DNA of 64,000 nt from an uncultured Lachnospiraceae bacterium (GCA_947382415.1 CANCYO010000006.1:20179-84178), one strand, 5' to 3'. Counted from the first letter of the stretch, positions 1 to 9,586 are shown. A program made the numbers and translations. The notes: a model not told the origin generated them from the letters alone.

Positions 1-65
1 CCTCCTTCTCCGAGAATTTTCGATAGGACATTTGTATTATACTATGCATCCGCAAGCATTGTCAA
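1..65 (-). promoter_or_regulatory. Promoter and ribosome site of a gene lying left of the window
   Basis: Read on the minus strand, TTGACA (60-65) is followed after 18 bp by TATAAT (36-41), and a GGAGAAGGAGG ribosome site occupies the very edge (1-11). This is a near-consensus sigma-A promoter driving a gene that starts just outside the window, so it is transcribed separately from the chemotaxis operon that ends at 178. Confidence 0.75.
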
Positions 66-91
66 CGACTTAAAAATAAGTCTGCAAAACA

Positions 92-122
92 GGGAGATTA
101 TTTGAACTGCAAATAATCTCCC
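92..122 (-). terminator. Intrinsic terminator of the chemotaxis operon
   Basis: A perfect 13-bp stem (GGGAGATTATTTG with its complement) closes on a 5-nt loop about 55 nt after the chemoreceptor stop codon. On the minus strand it is followed by TGTTTTG, a short U-rich run. It separates the che operon from the promoter at 36-65. Confidence 0.75.
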
Positions 123-177
123 CATCCATGGTCATTCATATAGACAACATATCTGCTCTGCCACTCTGCAGCCGCTT

Positions 178-1971
178 TTAGTATTTCCCAAACTCACCGT
201 CCAGAGAAATGATCTGCTCATTATAGTTGTCATTGTCATAGCTGCTTCTGCTGCGGCTGCCAAAATCCGAAGAAGATGACTGTCCGCCTGAGAGTCTGTA
301 GTTATTCAGAAGCTCTCTGAGGTTCACTGCCTGATTAGACAGCTCCTCGCTGGCTGCCGCACACTGCTCACTGGTAGCAGAGTTGGTCTGCACAACAGTG
401 GAAACCTGACCGATGGCCTGATCGATCTGGGACACAGCAGTAGCCTGGTCATTGGATGCCGTAGCAATATTGTCGATGAGTTCCACAACCTTTTCCACGG
501 AAGATACGATCTTATCCAGGGACTGGGCAGTCTCCTCGGCAAGCTTGGCGCCATGACCCACCTTGCGGATGGAATCCTCGATCATATCTGCAGTCTCACT
601 GGCCGCGGAAGCGCTCTTTGCAGCCAGATTTCTAACTTCTTCTGCCACAACGGCAAAGCCTTTGCCGTGTACGCCGGCTCTTGCAGCCTCAACGGCAGCG
701 TTCAGAGCCAGAATATTGGTCTGGAATGCTATATCGTCAATTGTCTTGATAACCTTGGAGATGGTCTCGGAGGACTCGTTGATATCATTCATTGCTTCAA
801 GCATGGACTTCATCTGTCCGTTTCCGTCTATTGCCGCGGACTTCACATTGTGTACCAGATTCTCTGCCTCAGTTGCCTGATTGGCATTGGTCTTGGTGCG
901 CTCTGCGATCTCAGCCATGGAAGCGGTAACCTGCTGCAGTGCGCTGGCCTGCTCTGTAGAACCCTGTGCCAGCGACTGGCTTGCACTGGCCACCTGCTCT
1001 GCGCCTACGGTCACATGCTGAGTAGATTCCTTGATCTCGCTGAGTATCCGGTTGTTGTCCGCCACCAGCCGCTGGAATGCCTTTCCCAGCACATCCTTGT
1101 CGCTGCGGGGCTCCACGGTGATAGTCAGATCGCCCTTTGCAATGGAATCCGCAATCTTTACCTGATCCTTGGTTCCTTCCACCATCGCAGAGAAGTTATC
1201 CATCAGCTCGCCCAAATCGTCATTGTTGATCTTCTGGCAGTCAACCTCGTTGTCACCCAGCGCAAGCTTCTTGGCAGCCGCCGACAGTCTGACAACGGGA
1301 ATGGTGATATTCTTGATCAGAACCACTGCATATATAACCGTGATTATAACAGCAATAACTGATACCGCTATCATAATGGCAGTCAATGCAATGATTGTTT
1401 TCTCCAGATACGCTTCATTGGCAGCCGCGGCATTCGTCATGCTTTCCATCAGTTTCACCAGACCCTGCTCCGCATTGTCCGCCGTGGTAACGCCCGTGGT
1501 AGTCAGATTCGTTCTGGCTTTATCTACCTGTCCGTTGCGTACCAGATCGCTGCTCTCCTTGGCAAACTGGATATAGTCATCCATATACTCTACAACTTCA
1601 TTATATTCTCCAACGATCTCAGCACTGTACTCATCCAGGCCCTCTGCAAATTTGTCCAGATTGGCATTAGCTGCCTTGGCATAATTTTCAAGCTGATTGA
1701 TCTGGGCCTGCATCTTCGCACTGTCGTCATGATACATATAAAGTATGTTGCGCAGACGAACCTTAACGTCCGCAAAGTTGCTGTATGCCTCACTCATGTA
1801 ATACTGGCCCATAGCGTAATAATTATACTGCCTGCTGTAAGATTTATTGAGGTCAGACAAAGACCAAATGCCCACAGCCGAGAGAATCATCATCAGGACC
1901 AACATAATGGCGCTGAAAACAGTAATTTTTGTTCTGACATTCATATCATTGATTGAAAATCCCTTTTTCAT
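178..1971 (-). CDS. Methyl-accepting chemotaxis protein with four-helix sensor
   Basis: A 597-residue transmembrane chemoreceptor. The first membrane helix is at about 17-39, followed by an extracellular helical region of about 150 residues (four-helix-bundle type), a second membrane helix at about 191-220, a HAMP domain and a long cytoplasmic coiled coil. The signalling tip carries the hallmark QTNILALNAAVEAARAG. The start is preceded by AGGAG, 7 nt away. It is the last gene of the che operon, 15 nt after cheW, and should feed CheW/CheA arrays. The ligand cannot be deduced. The C-terminus is Ser/Asn-rich with no clear CheR-binding tether. Confidence 0.95.
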   Translation of the reverse strand: MKKGFSINDMNVRTKITVFSAIMLVLMMILSAVGIWSLSDLNKSYSRQYNYYAMGQYYMSEAYSNFADVKVRLRNILYMYHDDSAKMQAQINQLENYAKAANANLDKFAEGLDEYSAEIVGEYNEVVEYMDDYIQFAKESSDLVRNGQVDKARTNLTTTGVTTADNAEQGLVKLMESMTNAAAANEAYLEKTIIALTAIMIAVSVIAVIITVIYAVVLIKNITIPVVRLSAAAKKLALGDNEVDCQKINNDDLGELMDNFSAMVEGTKDQVKIADSIAKGDLTITVEPRSDKDVLGKAFQRLVADNNRILSEIKESTQHVTVGAEQVASASQSLAQGSTEQASALQQVTASMAEIAERTKTNANQATEAENLVHNVKSAAIDGNGQMKSMLEAMNDINESSETISKVIKTIDDIAFQTNILALNAAVEAARAGVHGKGFAVVAEEVRNLAAKSASAASETADMIEDSIRKVGHGAKLAEETAQSLDKIVSSVEKVVELIDNIATASNDQATAVSQIDQAIGQVSTVVQTNSATSEQCAAASEELSNQAVNLRELLNNYRLSGGQSSSSDFGSRSRSSYDNDNYNEQIISLDGEFGKY

Positions 1972-1986
1972 GGCAATCTCCTCTTT

Positions 1987-2502
1987 CTATGCTTGTTCTT
2001 CCTCTTGTATATCCTCAAGTACCTCTAAATCTTCCTGCTTAACCAGCTTCTCCGGATCTATCAAAAGCTTTACGGAATCTCCCATCCGGGCCAGTCCATA
2101 AACATACTTATGCTGATCATTGTCCTTCCGTCCGAAGGATGGCGGCGGCACAATGTCTTCATCCGTGATCGTGACTACCTCCGCTATCTTTTCCACAATC
2201 AATCCAATGACCATGGATTTGACGTTAATGACGATGATACAGGTTCTGTCCGTATACTCCAAAGGTTCCATTCTGAACCTTACCCTGACATCAATTACAG
2301 GAATGATCTTGCCTCGAAGATTGATGAGGCCTTTGATATAATCGTCCACCTCGGGGACGGCAGTAATGGGCTGCATCATGATGATCTCATTGATGTAGCT
2401 GATACTGATGCCAAAGAACTCTTTCCCCGTTTGGAAAGTCATAAACTGCCCTCTTTGGGTGTCTTCTTCCAACAGTTCTTCTTCTTTGATTTCTTCTGCC
2501 AT
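1987..2502 (-). CDS. cheW: Chemotaxis coupling protein CheW
   Basis: A 171-residue CheW-domain protein that couples chemoreceptors to the CheA kinase. It contains the conserved GKEFFGISISYINEI and NLRGKIIPVIDVR segments. An acidic N-terminal stretch (about 17 residues, rich in Glu) precedes the domain and an acidic tail follows it, making it a little longer than the usual 150-160 residues. The ATG follows directly after the TAG stop of cheA, with AAGGAG 9 nt upstream inside the end of cheA, so translation is probably coupled. Confidence 0.95.
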   Translation of the reverse strand: MAEEIKEEELLEEDTQRGQFMTFQTGKEFFGISISYINEIIMMQPITAVPEVDDYIKGLINLRGKIIPVIDVRVRFRMEPLEYTDRTCIIVINVKSMVIGLIVEKIAEVVTITDEDIVPPPSFGRKDNDQHKYVYGLARMGDSVKLLIDPEKLVKQEDLEVLEDIQEEEQA

Positions 2503-4635
2503 CTACTGACTCCTTTCCTTATTTTCCATCAAGCCGGAAATATCCAGTATCAGGGCAATGCTTCCGTCTCCGAGCTGTGTACAGCCGGACAATCCTCTCA
2601 CCTTCTTGATATAAGAAGGTATCGGCTTCACCACAATCTCCTGTTCTCTCAGCAGTCTGTCGATCAGCACACAGACCTGACTGCCTTCATGCTCCAGCAC
2701 GACAACAATGCCGTCGCTCACATTGGACGTCGCATCTTCCAGATCATACTTATCCTTCAACCGGATGAAAGGATAGCATTCGCCCCGCAGGACAATATAC
2801 TCCTCTCCGCTTGGTTCCTGTACAATAGCATCTTCTTTGACTCTCACGAATTCTTTGACAGATGCTGTCTCCATCACAAAGGAGGAGTTTCCTACCTGCA
2901 CCACAATACCATTGATGATCGCCAGTGTCAGCGGTATCACAAGGGTCATCTCTGAACCCTGTCCCTCTTTGCTGTCAATATCGAGTCTGCCGCCGATGGT
3001 CTGAATGTTCTTTACCACCACATCCATGCCAACGCCGCGCCCCGAATACTCCGTGACGACCTCTTTGGTGGAAAATCCGGGCAGAGTGATAAATCTGTAT
3101 ATCTCTTTGTCCGTGAAATCGGTGATAGCCTTATCTCCGATCAGGCCGTTGGAAAGCGCTTTATTATAAAGCTTTTCTCTGTTAAGACCCTTGCCGTCGT
3201 CCCGGACACTGATGTAAACCTTGCCGCCCTCGTTCTTGGCCTCCAGGGTAATCCTGCCCTTGGCAGGCTTGCCGAGCCGGGTTCTTTCCTCCACATCCTC
3301 CTCGATACCGTGATCCACGGAATTTCTCACAAGATGCATCAGCGGGTCGGAAATATGTTCAATGATATTCTTGTCAACCTCTGTATTCTCTCCGATAACG
3401 TCAAGCTCGATATCCTTGCCAAGCTTTCTCGACACATCAAACACAATTCGCTTCATCTTCTGGAACACATTGGTAAGGGGCATCATACGCAGGGACATAA
3501 TAATCTCCTGCAGCTCCGTGGTAATCTTGGAAAGCTGTCCTGCCGCTTTCTGGAAATTGGCCAGCTCCAGTCCCGGAACATTGAGATCGGGATTCTGCAA
3601 TACCACAGCCTCGGAGATAACAAGTTCGCCGATGAGATCCATCAGCGCATCCATCTTCTCCACGTTTACGCTGATGATGCTCTGCTGCTTGGGCTGGTTC
3701 TTCGCCAGCGTCTTGCCCTTTCCGGTCTCCTTGGACTTGACCACATAATCGCCGGGCATGGGAGCTTTGGGCTCTTCCTTCTTCTCCGGCGCCGGTTCTC
3801 CGTCCAGATTGATCACAACAGGGGGAGCCTCCGCATGTCCAAGCTCCACCAATCCTTTTCCGTACTGCTCCGCGTTGATCTGTTCAATATCGATGGTCTC
3901 GGCCTCCGAGCTGTCGATAAGCGCCCGGATCTCCTCCTCCGATATCTTGGTCTGGAGCAGCATATAGAAGCCCTCCGCAAGGATTACATCTGCGCTGGCT
4001 TCATTGGAAATGATATCTTCCGGCGTATACAATAAATCCTCTGCCACTTCCTTGAGCGCATAGGTAGCGGAATAGGCGCGGAGATTACTCATCTGCGTAT
4101 CGTTTCTGTAATGGATCACGACGCGGTAGAATTTACTCTCCTCGCTTGCCACCGGAGCGATATAGAACTGGCTTGGCTCCTCGTGCTTCTGCTTCTTGGG
4201 AAGACGGATGCCCTGATCCTTGATCTCCCCCTTCAGCCGGTTCAGGAAATCATCCAGATCCGCCAAAAGCTCTGTCTCCTCCCCGTCTGCCTTTTCGCCG
4301 TCCTTGATCTTGGCCAGCTCGCCCGAGATAAAATCCGACACGGCCAGCACCTTATCCACCAGCTCCAAATGGGGTACATTTTCCGGCCTGGATTCTCTCA
4401 GATAATAGAACACATCTTCCAGTCTGTGGGCGACCTTGGTAATGTTTTCATACATCATGATCCCTGACGAACCCTTGATCGTATGCATGATGCGGAAGAT
4501 TTCATTGATGTCAGAATCGTCGAAGGATTCCGCATCCTGTTTGTCTAATAGGATGCCCTCAAGTTTTTCCAAAAGCTGAGTGCTCTCGTACAAAAACATG
4601 TCAAGCATCCCGTCTGTGTTAAATTCCTCTGCCAT
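2503..4635 (-). CDS. cheA: Chemotaxis sensor kinase CheA
   Basis: A 710-residue CheA. Domains in order are an HPt domain with phospho-accepting His51 in MHTIKGSSG, a second regulatory (P2-like) region at about 165-255, a Pro/Glu/Lys linker, the dimerisation helices at about 320-385, an HATPase domain with the N-box HLVRNSVDHGIE (434-445) and the G-boxes DDGKGL and GRGVGMDVV, and a C-terminal CheW-like domain. It autophosphorylates and passes phosphate to CheY and CheB. The start has GGAGG upstream and lies 40 nt after cheY. The P2-like region is not a typical enteric CheY-binding domain and may be a Firmicute variant. Confidence 0.97.
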   Translation of the reverse strand: MAEEFNTDGMLDMFLYESTQLLEKLEGILLDKQDAESFDDSDINEIFRIMHTIKGSSGIMMYENITKVAHRLEDVFYYLRESRPENVPHLELVDKVLAVSDFISGELAKIKDGEKADGEETELLADLDDFLNRLKGEIKDQGIRLPKKQKHEEPSQFYIAPVASEESKFYRVVIHYRNDTQMSNLRAYSATYALKEVAEDLLYTPEDIISNEASADVILAEGFYMLLQTKISEEEIRALIDSSEAETIDIEQINAEQYGKGLVELGHAEAPPVVINLDGEPAPEKKEEPKAPMPGDYVVKSKETGKGKTLAKNQPKQQSIISVNVEKMDALMDLIGELVISEAVVLQNPDLNVPGLELANFQKAAGQLSKITTELQEIIMSLRMMPLTNVFQKMKRIVFDVSRKLGKDIELDVIGENTEVDKNIIEHISDPLMHLVRNSVDHGIEEDVEERTRLGKPAKGRITLEAKNEGGKVYISVRDDGKGLNREKLYNKALSNGLIGDKAITDFTDKEIYRFITLPGFSTKEVVTEYSGRGVGMDVVVKNIQTIGGRLDIDSKEGQGSEMTLVIPLTLAIINGIVVQVGNSSFVMETASVKEFVRVKEDAIVQEPSGEEYIVLRGECYPFIRLKDKYDLEDATSNVSDGIVVVLEHEGSQVCVLIDRLLREQEIVVKPIPSYIKKVRGLSGCTQLGDGSIALILDISGLMENKERSQ

Positions 4636-4675
4636 ACTTCCTCCATTCCTCAGTATTTTGCTGAACGGCCCTCCT

Positions 4676-5077
4676 CTAGATCAAGCCCAGCTTTTTCAAT
4701 ACCATCTCAAATTTTTCAACATCGACGGGTTTGCCAGAGTAAGCCTCGCAGCCCAGTTCAAAAGCCATCTTAACATTGCGTTCCTCGTTAAGCGCAGTGG
4801 TCATGATTACTTTGACGCGCTCTTCCTTGGAAATTTTGCGCTGCGCCTCAATGTCTCTGATTGCTTTGAGTACCTGATAACCGTCCAAAACCGGCATCAT
4901 CACATCCAGACAGATCAAGTCATAAGGCTCGCCGTCCTCCAGCGCCATCATAAAAGCATCCACCGCTTCCTCGCCGTCCACCGTCACATCGCATTCTCCG
5001 AAACGCGACAGGTAGTTATCCATAAACTTACGGCTGGCAAAATCGTCCTCTGCCAATAATATTTTCATATCGGCCAT
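4676..5077 (-). CDS. cheY: Chemotaxis response regulator CheY-like
   Basis: A 133-residue single receiver domain. The acidic pocket is Glu10-Asp11-Asp12, the phospho-acceptor is Asp58 in CLDVMMP, the conserved Thr lies in IMTTAL and the Lys in SGKPV. There is no output domain, so it should act on the flagellar switch. Its position between cheB and cheA supports CheY rather than a sporulation or phosphorelay regulator. Two start codons three residues apart are possible; the upstream one is very close to AAAGGGGG, so the second (5068) cannot be excluded. CheC, CheD and FliY are not in the window. Confidence 0.9.
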   Translation of the reverse strand: MADMKILLAEDDFASRKFMDNYLSRFGECDVTVDGEEAVDAFMMALEDGEPYDLICLDVMMPVLDGYQVLKAIRDIEAQRKISKEERVKVIMTTALNEERNVKMAFELGCEAYSGKPVDVEKFEMVLKKLGLI

Positions 5078-5097
5078 GCCCCCTTTCTGTTCTCTAT

Positions 5098-6123
5098 CTA
5101 TGCTTTTAACAGGCCGTATACCTTTCCTGCTATTGCCGTCAACGCCAGCTGATGCTGGACTGCTCCGTTATCATATGCAACCTTGGGCATTCCATAGACC
5201 ACGCATGTGGCCTCGTTCTGCCCGATAGTCTGTGCTCCGGCCTTGCGCATCTCCAGAAGGCCCCTGGCTCCGTCTGCTCCCATCCCCGTCAGAATGACGC
5301 CGATGGCCTTATTTCCCGCAGCTTTTGCCACCGAATCAAACAGTACATCCACGGAAGGACAATGTCCGCTCACCTTCTCCACGCCGGCACACTCCACCTG
5401 ATAGCCGTCCCCGACCTTGACCACCCGCATCTGCCGGTCTCCGGGAGCCAAAAGGATCTGCCCCGGCAGAACCTTGTCGCCGGTCTGGGCTTCCTTGCAG
5501 GCCACCGCGCACTGATTGTTAAGTCTGTCGGCATACATCTTGGTAAATCCGGGCGGCATATGCTGCACAATAACCACCCCCGGAATATCCCGCTTAAACT
5601 GCTTCACCACCTCGAAAATCGCCTCGGTTCCACCTGTAGAAGCCCCGATGGCGATGATCCGTCCGTCCTGTTTTCCCAAGGCGCCGGCCATGGAGTTGAC
5701 CTCCACGCGCTTGAGGCTTCCCAGCTTTGCCGTAGAGGCGATCTTCACTTTCGTCACCAGCTCCTGCTTCATGAAATTCCCAAGCTGCACCCGGTCCATA
5801 TTTGAGGGCTTGTTCACAAAATCCACCGCCCCCGCCTCCAGGGCGTCGAACACCGATGCGTCCAGCGAACTGATCATCACCACGGGAATGGGATACTGAG
5901 GCATCAGTTTTCTCAAAAATTCAATGCCGTTCATCCGCGGCATCTCCACATCCAAGGTCATCACATCCGGCTTATACTTGATGATCGCATCCCGCGCCTG
6001 ATACGGGTCCGAAGCCTGAGCCACCACTTCGATATTGGGGTCCGACTCCAGGCTCTGTACCAGCATATTGCGAAACATAAGGGAATCATCCACAACAAGC
6101 ACTCTGATTGGCCTCATATTCAT
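5098..6123 (-). CDS. cheB: Chemoreceptor methylesterase/deamidase CheB
   Basis: A 341-residue CheB with an N-terminal receiver domain (phospho-acceptor Asp58 in TLDVEMPRMNG) and a C-terminal methylesterase. The catalytic triad is visible as Ser162 in IGASTGGTEA, His188 in VQHMPPGFT and Asp284 in LTGMGADG. It removes methyl groups placed by CheR on chemoreceptors and gives adaptation when phosphorylated by CheA. The ATG overlaps the cheR stop codon by 4 nt (ATGA), indicating translational coupling. Confidence 0.97.
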   Translation of the reverse strand: MNMRPIRVLVVDDSLMFRNMLVQSLESDPNIEVVAQASDPYQARDAIIKYKPDVMTLDVEMPRMNGIEFLRKLMPQYPIPVVMISSLDASVFDALEAGAVDFVNKPSNMDRVQLGNFMKQELVTKVKIASTAKLGSLKRVEVNSMAGALGKQDGRIIAIGASTGGTEAIFEVVKQFKRDIPGVVIVQHMPPGFTKMYADRLNNQCAVACKEAQTGDKVLPGQILLAPGDRQMRVVKVGDGYQVECAGVEKVSGHCPSVDVLFDSVAKAAGNKAIGVILTGMGADGARGLLEMRKAGAQTIGQNEATCVVYGMPKVAYDNGAVQHQLALTAIAGKVYGLLKA

Positions 6124-6932
6124 CTCACCTGCTTTCTATAGATTGATGGCTGCACATAATCAAAATGGATCCGGTTACGGTTGAGCCCCTCCGTCGTCCC
6201 GATAAACAGATAGCCCCCCGGCTCCATAAAGTCATAGACCTTCTGTAACAGATTATACTTGGTATCATCCTCAAAGTAAATCATAACATTGCGCAAAAAG
6301 ACTACATGAAATTTTTTCCTGAAGGGAAAAGGATTCATCAGGTTGAACTGTCTGTAGATCACTTCATTTCTCAGCTCTTCCGTGGCCTGATACTGTTCCG
6401 CACTGATCGCCTTGAAATAGTGCCGTTTCCACTTCTCAGGCAGGGGGTCGATCTGCTCCTTCAGATAGACGCCCTTAGACGCATGCTGCAACACTCTGGT
6501 GGAAATATCCGTGGCCAGAACCTTGGTGTCCCAGGACTTGTGCTCCAGTCCGAAAAAATCCATGAGCAGCATAGCCAGCGTATAGGGCTCCTCCCCCGTT
6601 GAGGACGCTGCGGACCAGATCCGCAGATCTTTCCTTGCCGCCTCAGTCGTCCGAAGCCAGGGCAGTACCTCATGCTGCATAAAATCAAAATGTTCGCTCT
6701 CCCGCATAAAGTATGTGTGATTCGTGGTCAGCACATTGATCAGGTTCTTGGCTTCCTCGCCCTCCGGATGCTCCTCCACCTTGGCCATGTAATCGCTGTA
6801 ACCGGAATATCCGTTTCTCACCAGATAGTTTTCCAGCCTTCCCACGATCAGGGTCTTCTTCTGACTCAGATCAATACCGTAATTCTTCTTAACATATTGG
6901 ACAATACGATTAAATTCACTATCCGTTATCAT
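6120..6932 (-). CDS. cheR: Chemoreceptor methyltransferase CheR
   Basis: A 270-residue CheR. An N-terminal all-helical domain of about 75 residues is followed by the SAM-binding domain. Diagnostic segments are LTTNHTYFMRESEHF, RIWSAASSTGEEPYTLAM (the SAM site) and FLRNVMIYF. It methylates glutamates on chemoreceptors using S-adenosylmethionine. The start is preceded by AGGAGG. It is located 21 nt downstream of the response-regulator/HD gene and overlaps cheB. Confidence 0.97.
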   Translation of the reverse strand: MITDSEFNRIVQYVKKNYGIDLSQKKTLIVGRLENYLVRNGYSGYSDYMAKVEEHPEGEEAKNLINVLTTNHTYFMRESEHFDFMQHEVLPWLRTTEAARKDLRIWSAASSTGEEPYTLAMLLMDFFGLEHKSWDTKVLATDISTRVLQHASKGVYLKEQIDPLPEKWKRHYFKAISAEQYQATEELRNEVIYRQFNLMNPFPFRKKFHVVFLRNVMIYFEDDTKYNLLQKVYDFMEPGGYLFIGTTEGLNRNRIHFDYVQPSIYRKQVR

Positions 6933-6953
6933 ATCGTGCCTCCTGCAGTTGTC

Positions 6954-8066
6954 TTACATTCTGTCCTTTCTCATCTGCTTTTGAATTTTATGAAATACAT
7001 CCACCATTTCCGGATCATAGACAGTTCCGCTTCCCTCGTCCAACGTCTGTGCCACCGCGTCCGCAGAGAGTGCCTCCCTGCCGTCCGTTCCTGCGCTCAG
7101 TCTGTCATAATCTCTGACCAGCGCGGCAATCCGCGCTTCAAGAGGAATCGCTTTGCCCTTTGCCGCCGGATATCCGGTTCCGTCCCACTGCGCACAATGA
7201 TATTCTGCAATATTGATGGCCATTGTCAGCAGACAGCCATTTTGATGTTCAATACCCATTTCCTGCAGAATCCGTGCGCCTTCCCGGGAACACTGCTCCT
7301 TATATGGCGCGGCCCGCTCCCGAAAGTCCTCATGTCGGGAACCGAACTGAACGGGAACCGCCAGACTGCCGATATCATAAAGCTTCGCCGCCGTCTCGAT
7401 CCCCTCTATAAACTCGTCGGAGATCTCATCTCCGTATTCCGGCAGAAACTGAAGCGCCTGTGCAAACATCCTGCAGTTGTATCCCACATTTTCAAGATGC
7501 CTCTCCATTCCGGCATCCCGCCTCCCCAGAATACCCGCCAAAGCCCGCAGGATATTGATCTGACCCTGCTCCAGCTCCTTTTTCTGCTCCTCCACCATAG
7601 CATGCATCATCCGGTTGTAATCCGCCATATTCTGCCGCATATGATAGCCGCTGAGCTGATTGCGCACCCGCATGATGACCTCCACCGCCTCAAACGGCTT
7701 CGGTATGTAATCCACGGCGCCTGCCTGAAATGCCCGCTCTTTTTCCTCACCGCTGTTTAAAACCGTGATGAAGACAAAAGGGATATCTCTGGTCTTGGGA
7801 TTGTTTTTGAGCATCCTGCAAAACTCCAGACCGTCGATCTCAGGCATGGACAGGTCGGACAGGATCAGCGAAGGTTTCGTCTTTCTGATCAGTTCCAGCG
7901 CATCCCGCACATTCAGGGCACACAGAGTTTCATATCCCTCCTCGGAGAGCATATTGTCCAGAATCTCCACATTCATATCAATGTCGTCCACAATCAGAAT
8001 TTTGGGCTTCTCTTTATATAAATTTTCGTTATTTGATGTTGAATGATTCGCATATTCGATGTGCAT
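6954..8066 (-). CDS. Response regulator with degenerate HD-GYP-like output domain
   Basis: A 370-residue protein. Residues about 20-135 are a receiver domain with phospho-acceptor Asp71 (LSDLSMPEIDG). The rest resembles an HD-GYP cyclic-di-GMP phosphodiesterase, with WDGTGYP (294-300) and IPLEARIAAL. The metal-binding motif HDIGK is replaced by YDIGS (230-234), and the usual ADVFDAL segment reads VRDYDRL. Catalysis is therefore doubtful, and the domain may be a protein-interaction or pseudo-enzyme output. It follows a soluble PAS histidine kinase by 28 nt and precedes cheR by 21 nt, so the pair is part of the che operon. Confidence 0.88.
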   Translation of the reverse strand: MHIEYANHSTSNNENLYKEKPKILIVDDIDMNVEILDNMLSEEGYETLCALNVRDALELIRKTKPSLILSDLSMPEIDGLEFCRMLKNNPKTRDIPFVFITVLNSGEEKERAFQAGAVDYIPKPFEAVEVIMRVRNQLSGYHMRQNMADYNRMMHAMVEEQKKELEQGQINILRALAGILGRRDAGMERHLENVGYNCRMFAQALQFLPEYGDEISDEFIEGIETAAKLYDIGSLAVPVQFGSRHEDFRERAAPYKEQCSREGARILQEMGIEHQNGCLLTMAINIAEYHCAQWDGTGYPAAKGKAIPLEARIAALVRDYDRLSAGTDGREALSADAVAQTLDEGSGTVYDPEMVDVFHKIQKQMRKDRM

Positions 8067-8094
8067 ACTCTGCCCCCATCCCGCAGTTTTCCCG

Positions 8095-9531
8095 TCACAG
8101 TTCCCCGAGCCGTTCCGAGAGTGCTGTTTTCAGATTATCGTACATGGCCATACTCTTGTCGTGATTGCACTTTCTAATTGCCATCTCCATGCGCAGCACC
8201 TGTTTCTTGATGTCGTCGTCGCCTCTCTCCACCAGCGCCTTCACCGTGGAGGCCAGCATCTCCGCCTTATCCCAGGCTCCCATCTCTATGGACAGCACCA
8301 GCTTATCCATGCGCTTCTTCAATTCCTTCCGGTTCTCCTGCTCTCCAAACTGCAAAATTCCGGTCTCTTCCTCTGTGTTCTCTCTATTTGTATACTCGGA
8401 CCAGTCTACATATACCTCGTTTTGAGTATCATCCGCCTGCTGCGTCGTCCGAAGCTTCACGGAAAAGGAAAACGTACTGCCCTTTCCCTTCTCGCTCTCC
8501 AGATGAACGTCGCCGTGCATCAGTTCCACCAGTTGTTTGGTGATCGCAAGCCCAAGGCCCGTTCCTCCAAAACGTCTGGTGATGGACGCATCCACCTGGG
8601 TGAAACTCTGAAAGAGCTTATCCTGATCCTGAGGCGAGATACCGATGCCGCTGTCTTTCACCATGAAAAACAACTCTACCTGATCCCCTGTCTGCATGGT
8701 CTTGCCTGCCACCACGCTGATGGAACCGGCCATGGTAAACTTCACGGCATTGGAGAGAAGATTGTTCAGGATCTGAACCAGCCGCAGTTCATCCCCGATC
8801 AGAAACTGAGGGATCCTCTCGTCTATGTCCACGCTCAGACGCAGTTCCTTCTTGTGGATCTCCGCGGTGTGAGTGGCGATCACCCGATCCATCATCTGAT
8901 AAAAGTCAAATTCCTTCTCCTCGATGGTAAACTTGCCCGTCTCCAGCTTGGAAAAGTCCAGAATATTATTGATGATGGCCGACATATTGTCACAGCAGTA
9001 CAGAATGATATCCAGCGTCCTGCGCTGTCCCGGATCCTGCACCTCGTTCAGAAGTGTGGCGACATGTCCCTTAATGCCGTTCACCGGTGTCCGCAGTTCA
9101 TGGGTGACATTGGCGGTAAACTCATTTCTTCTCCTGAGATTCTCCTGTCCTTCCTCCCGAAGCTCCCGCATCCGCAGATTCATGTCCCTGAGCGCCGTGA
9201 CGTCCTCGGCAAGAAGCACATAAACATCCGTCCGGGCGGTGGGAAGAACGCGGGCATCCGCAAGGAAACAGGAACTGTTCTTCCGATACATGGCAAGATC
9301 TCCCCCACCTTCGATCCTGCTTCTGTCGAAAGCCGGAGCAGACTCTCCCGTCCCGGGAAAAATCTGCCGGAAAATCTGCGTCATGTTGCATTCTGTCAAT
9401 TCGTCCCTCTCGTATTCCAGTTTCTCCACAGCCGCCTGATTGCCAAAGAGAATCCTGCCTCTCTCATCAAAAACCAGAACAAGCTCTGTAAGTCCGTCCA
9501 CGATCTGGGAATCTAACCATTCCAGCTCCAT
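8095..9531 (-). CDS. PAS-domain histidine kinase, first gene of the che operon
   Basis: A 478-residue kinase without membrane segments. A PAS-like domain spans about 10-110, a HisKA domain carries His144 in THELRTPVNG, and an HATPase domain contains NLLSNAVKFT, DSGIGIS and GGTGLGLAI. The last 100 residues are acidic, then helical, and resemble a degenerate phosphotransfer region without an obvious His. The ATG at 9531 is chosen because GGAGGG lies 5 nt upstream; a GTG 15 nt earlier has no ribosome site. Its probable partner is the adjacent receiver/HD protein. It may also feed CheY or CheB; that is inference. Confidence 0.9.
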   Translation of the reverse strand: MELEWLDSQIVDGLTELVLVFDERGRILFGNQAAVEKLEYERDELTECNMTQIFRQIFPGTGESAPAFDRSRIEGGGDLAMYRKNSSCFLADARVLPTARTDVYVLLAEDVTALRDMNLRMRELREEGQENLRRRNEFTANVTHELRTPVNGIKGHVATLLNEVQDPGQRRTLDIILYCCDNMSAIINNILDFSKLETGKFTIEEKEFDFYQMMDRVIATHTAEIHKKELRLSVDIDERIPQFLIGDELRLVQILNNLLSNAVKFTMAGSISVVAGKTMQTGDQVELFFMVKDSGIGISPQDQDKLFQSFTQVDASITRRFGGTGLGLAITKQLVELMHGDVHLESEKGKGSTFSFSVKLRTTQQADDTQNEVYVDWSEYTNRENTEEETGILQFGEQENRKELKKRMDKLVLSIEMGAWDKAEMLASTVKALVERGDDDIKKQVLRMEMAIRKCNHDKSMAMYDNLKTALSERLGEL

Positions 9532-9557
9532 AACTCCCTCCTGCACCTACTTATACA

Positions 9558-9586
9558 ATTTTATTATTTATTCCCCCATTTTTCAA
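9558..9586 (-). promoter_or_regulatory. Sigma-A promoter of the che operon
   Basis: On the minus strand TTGAAA (9581-9586) and TAAAAT (9558-9563) are separated by exactly 17 bp, 27 nt before the first che-operon start codon at 9531. No sigma-D type (TAAA/GCCGATAA) sequence was noticed here, so the operon appears to be expressed from a housekeeping promoter. Confidence 0.65.

Noticed and set aside
8059..9516. 485-codon plus-strand frame opposite the PAS kinase
   Set aside because: Antisense shadow of a clear kinase gene with no ribosome site or recognisable domain.
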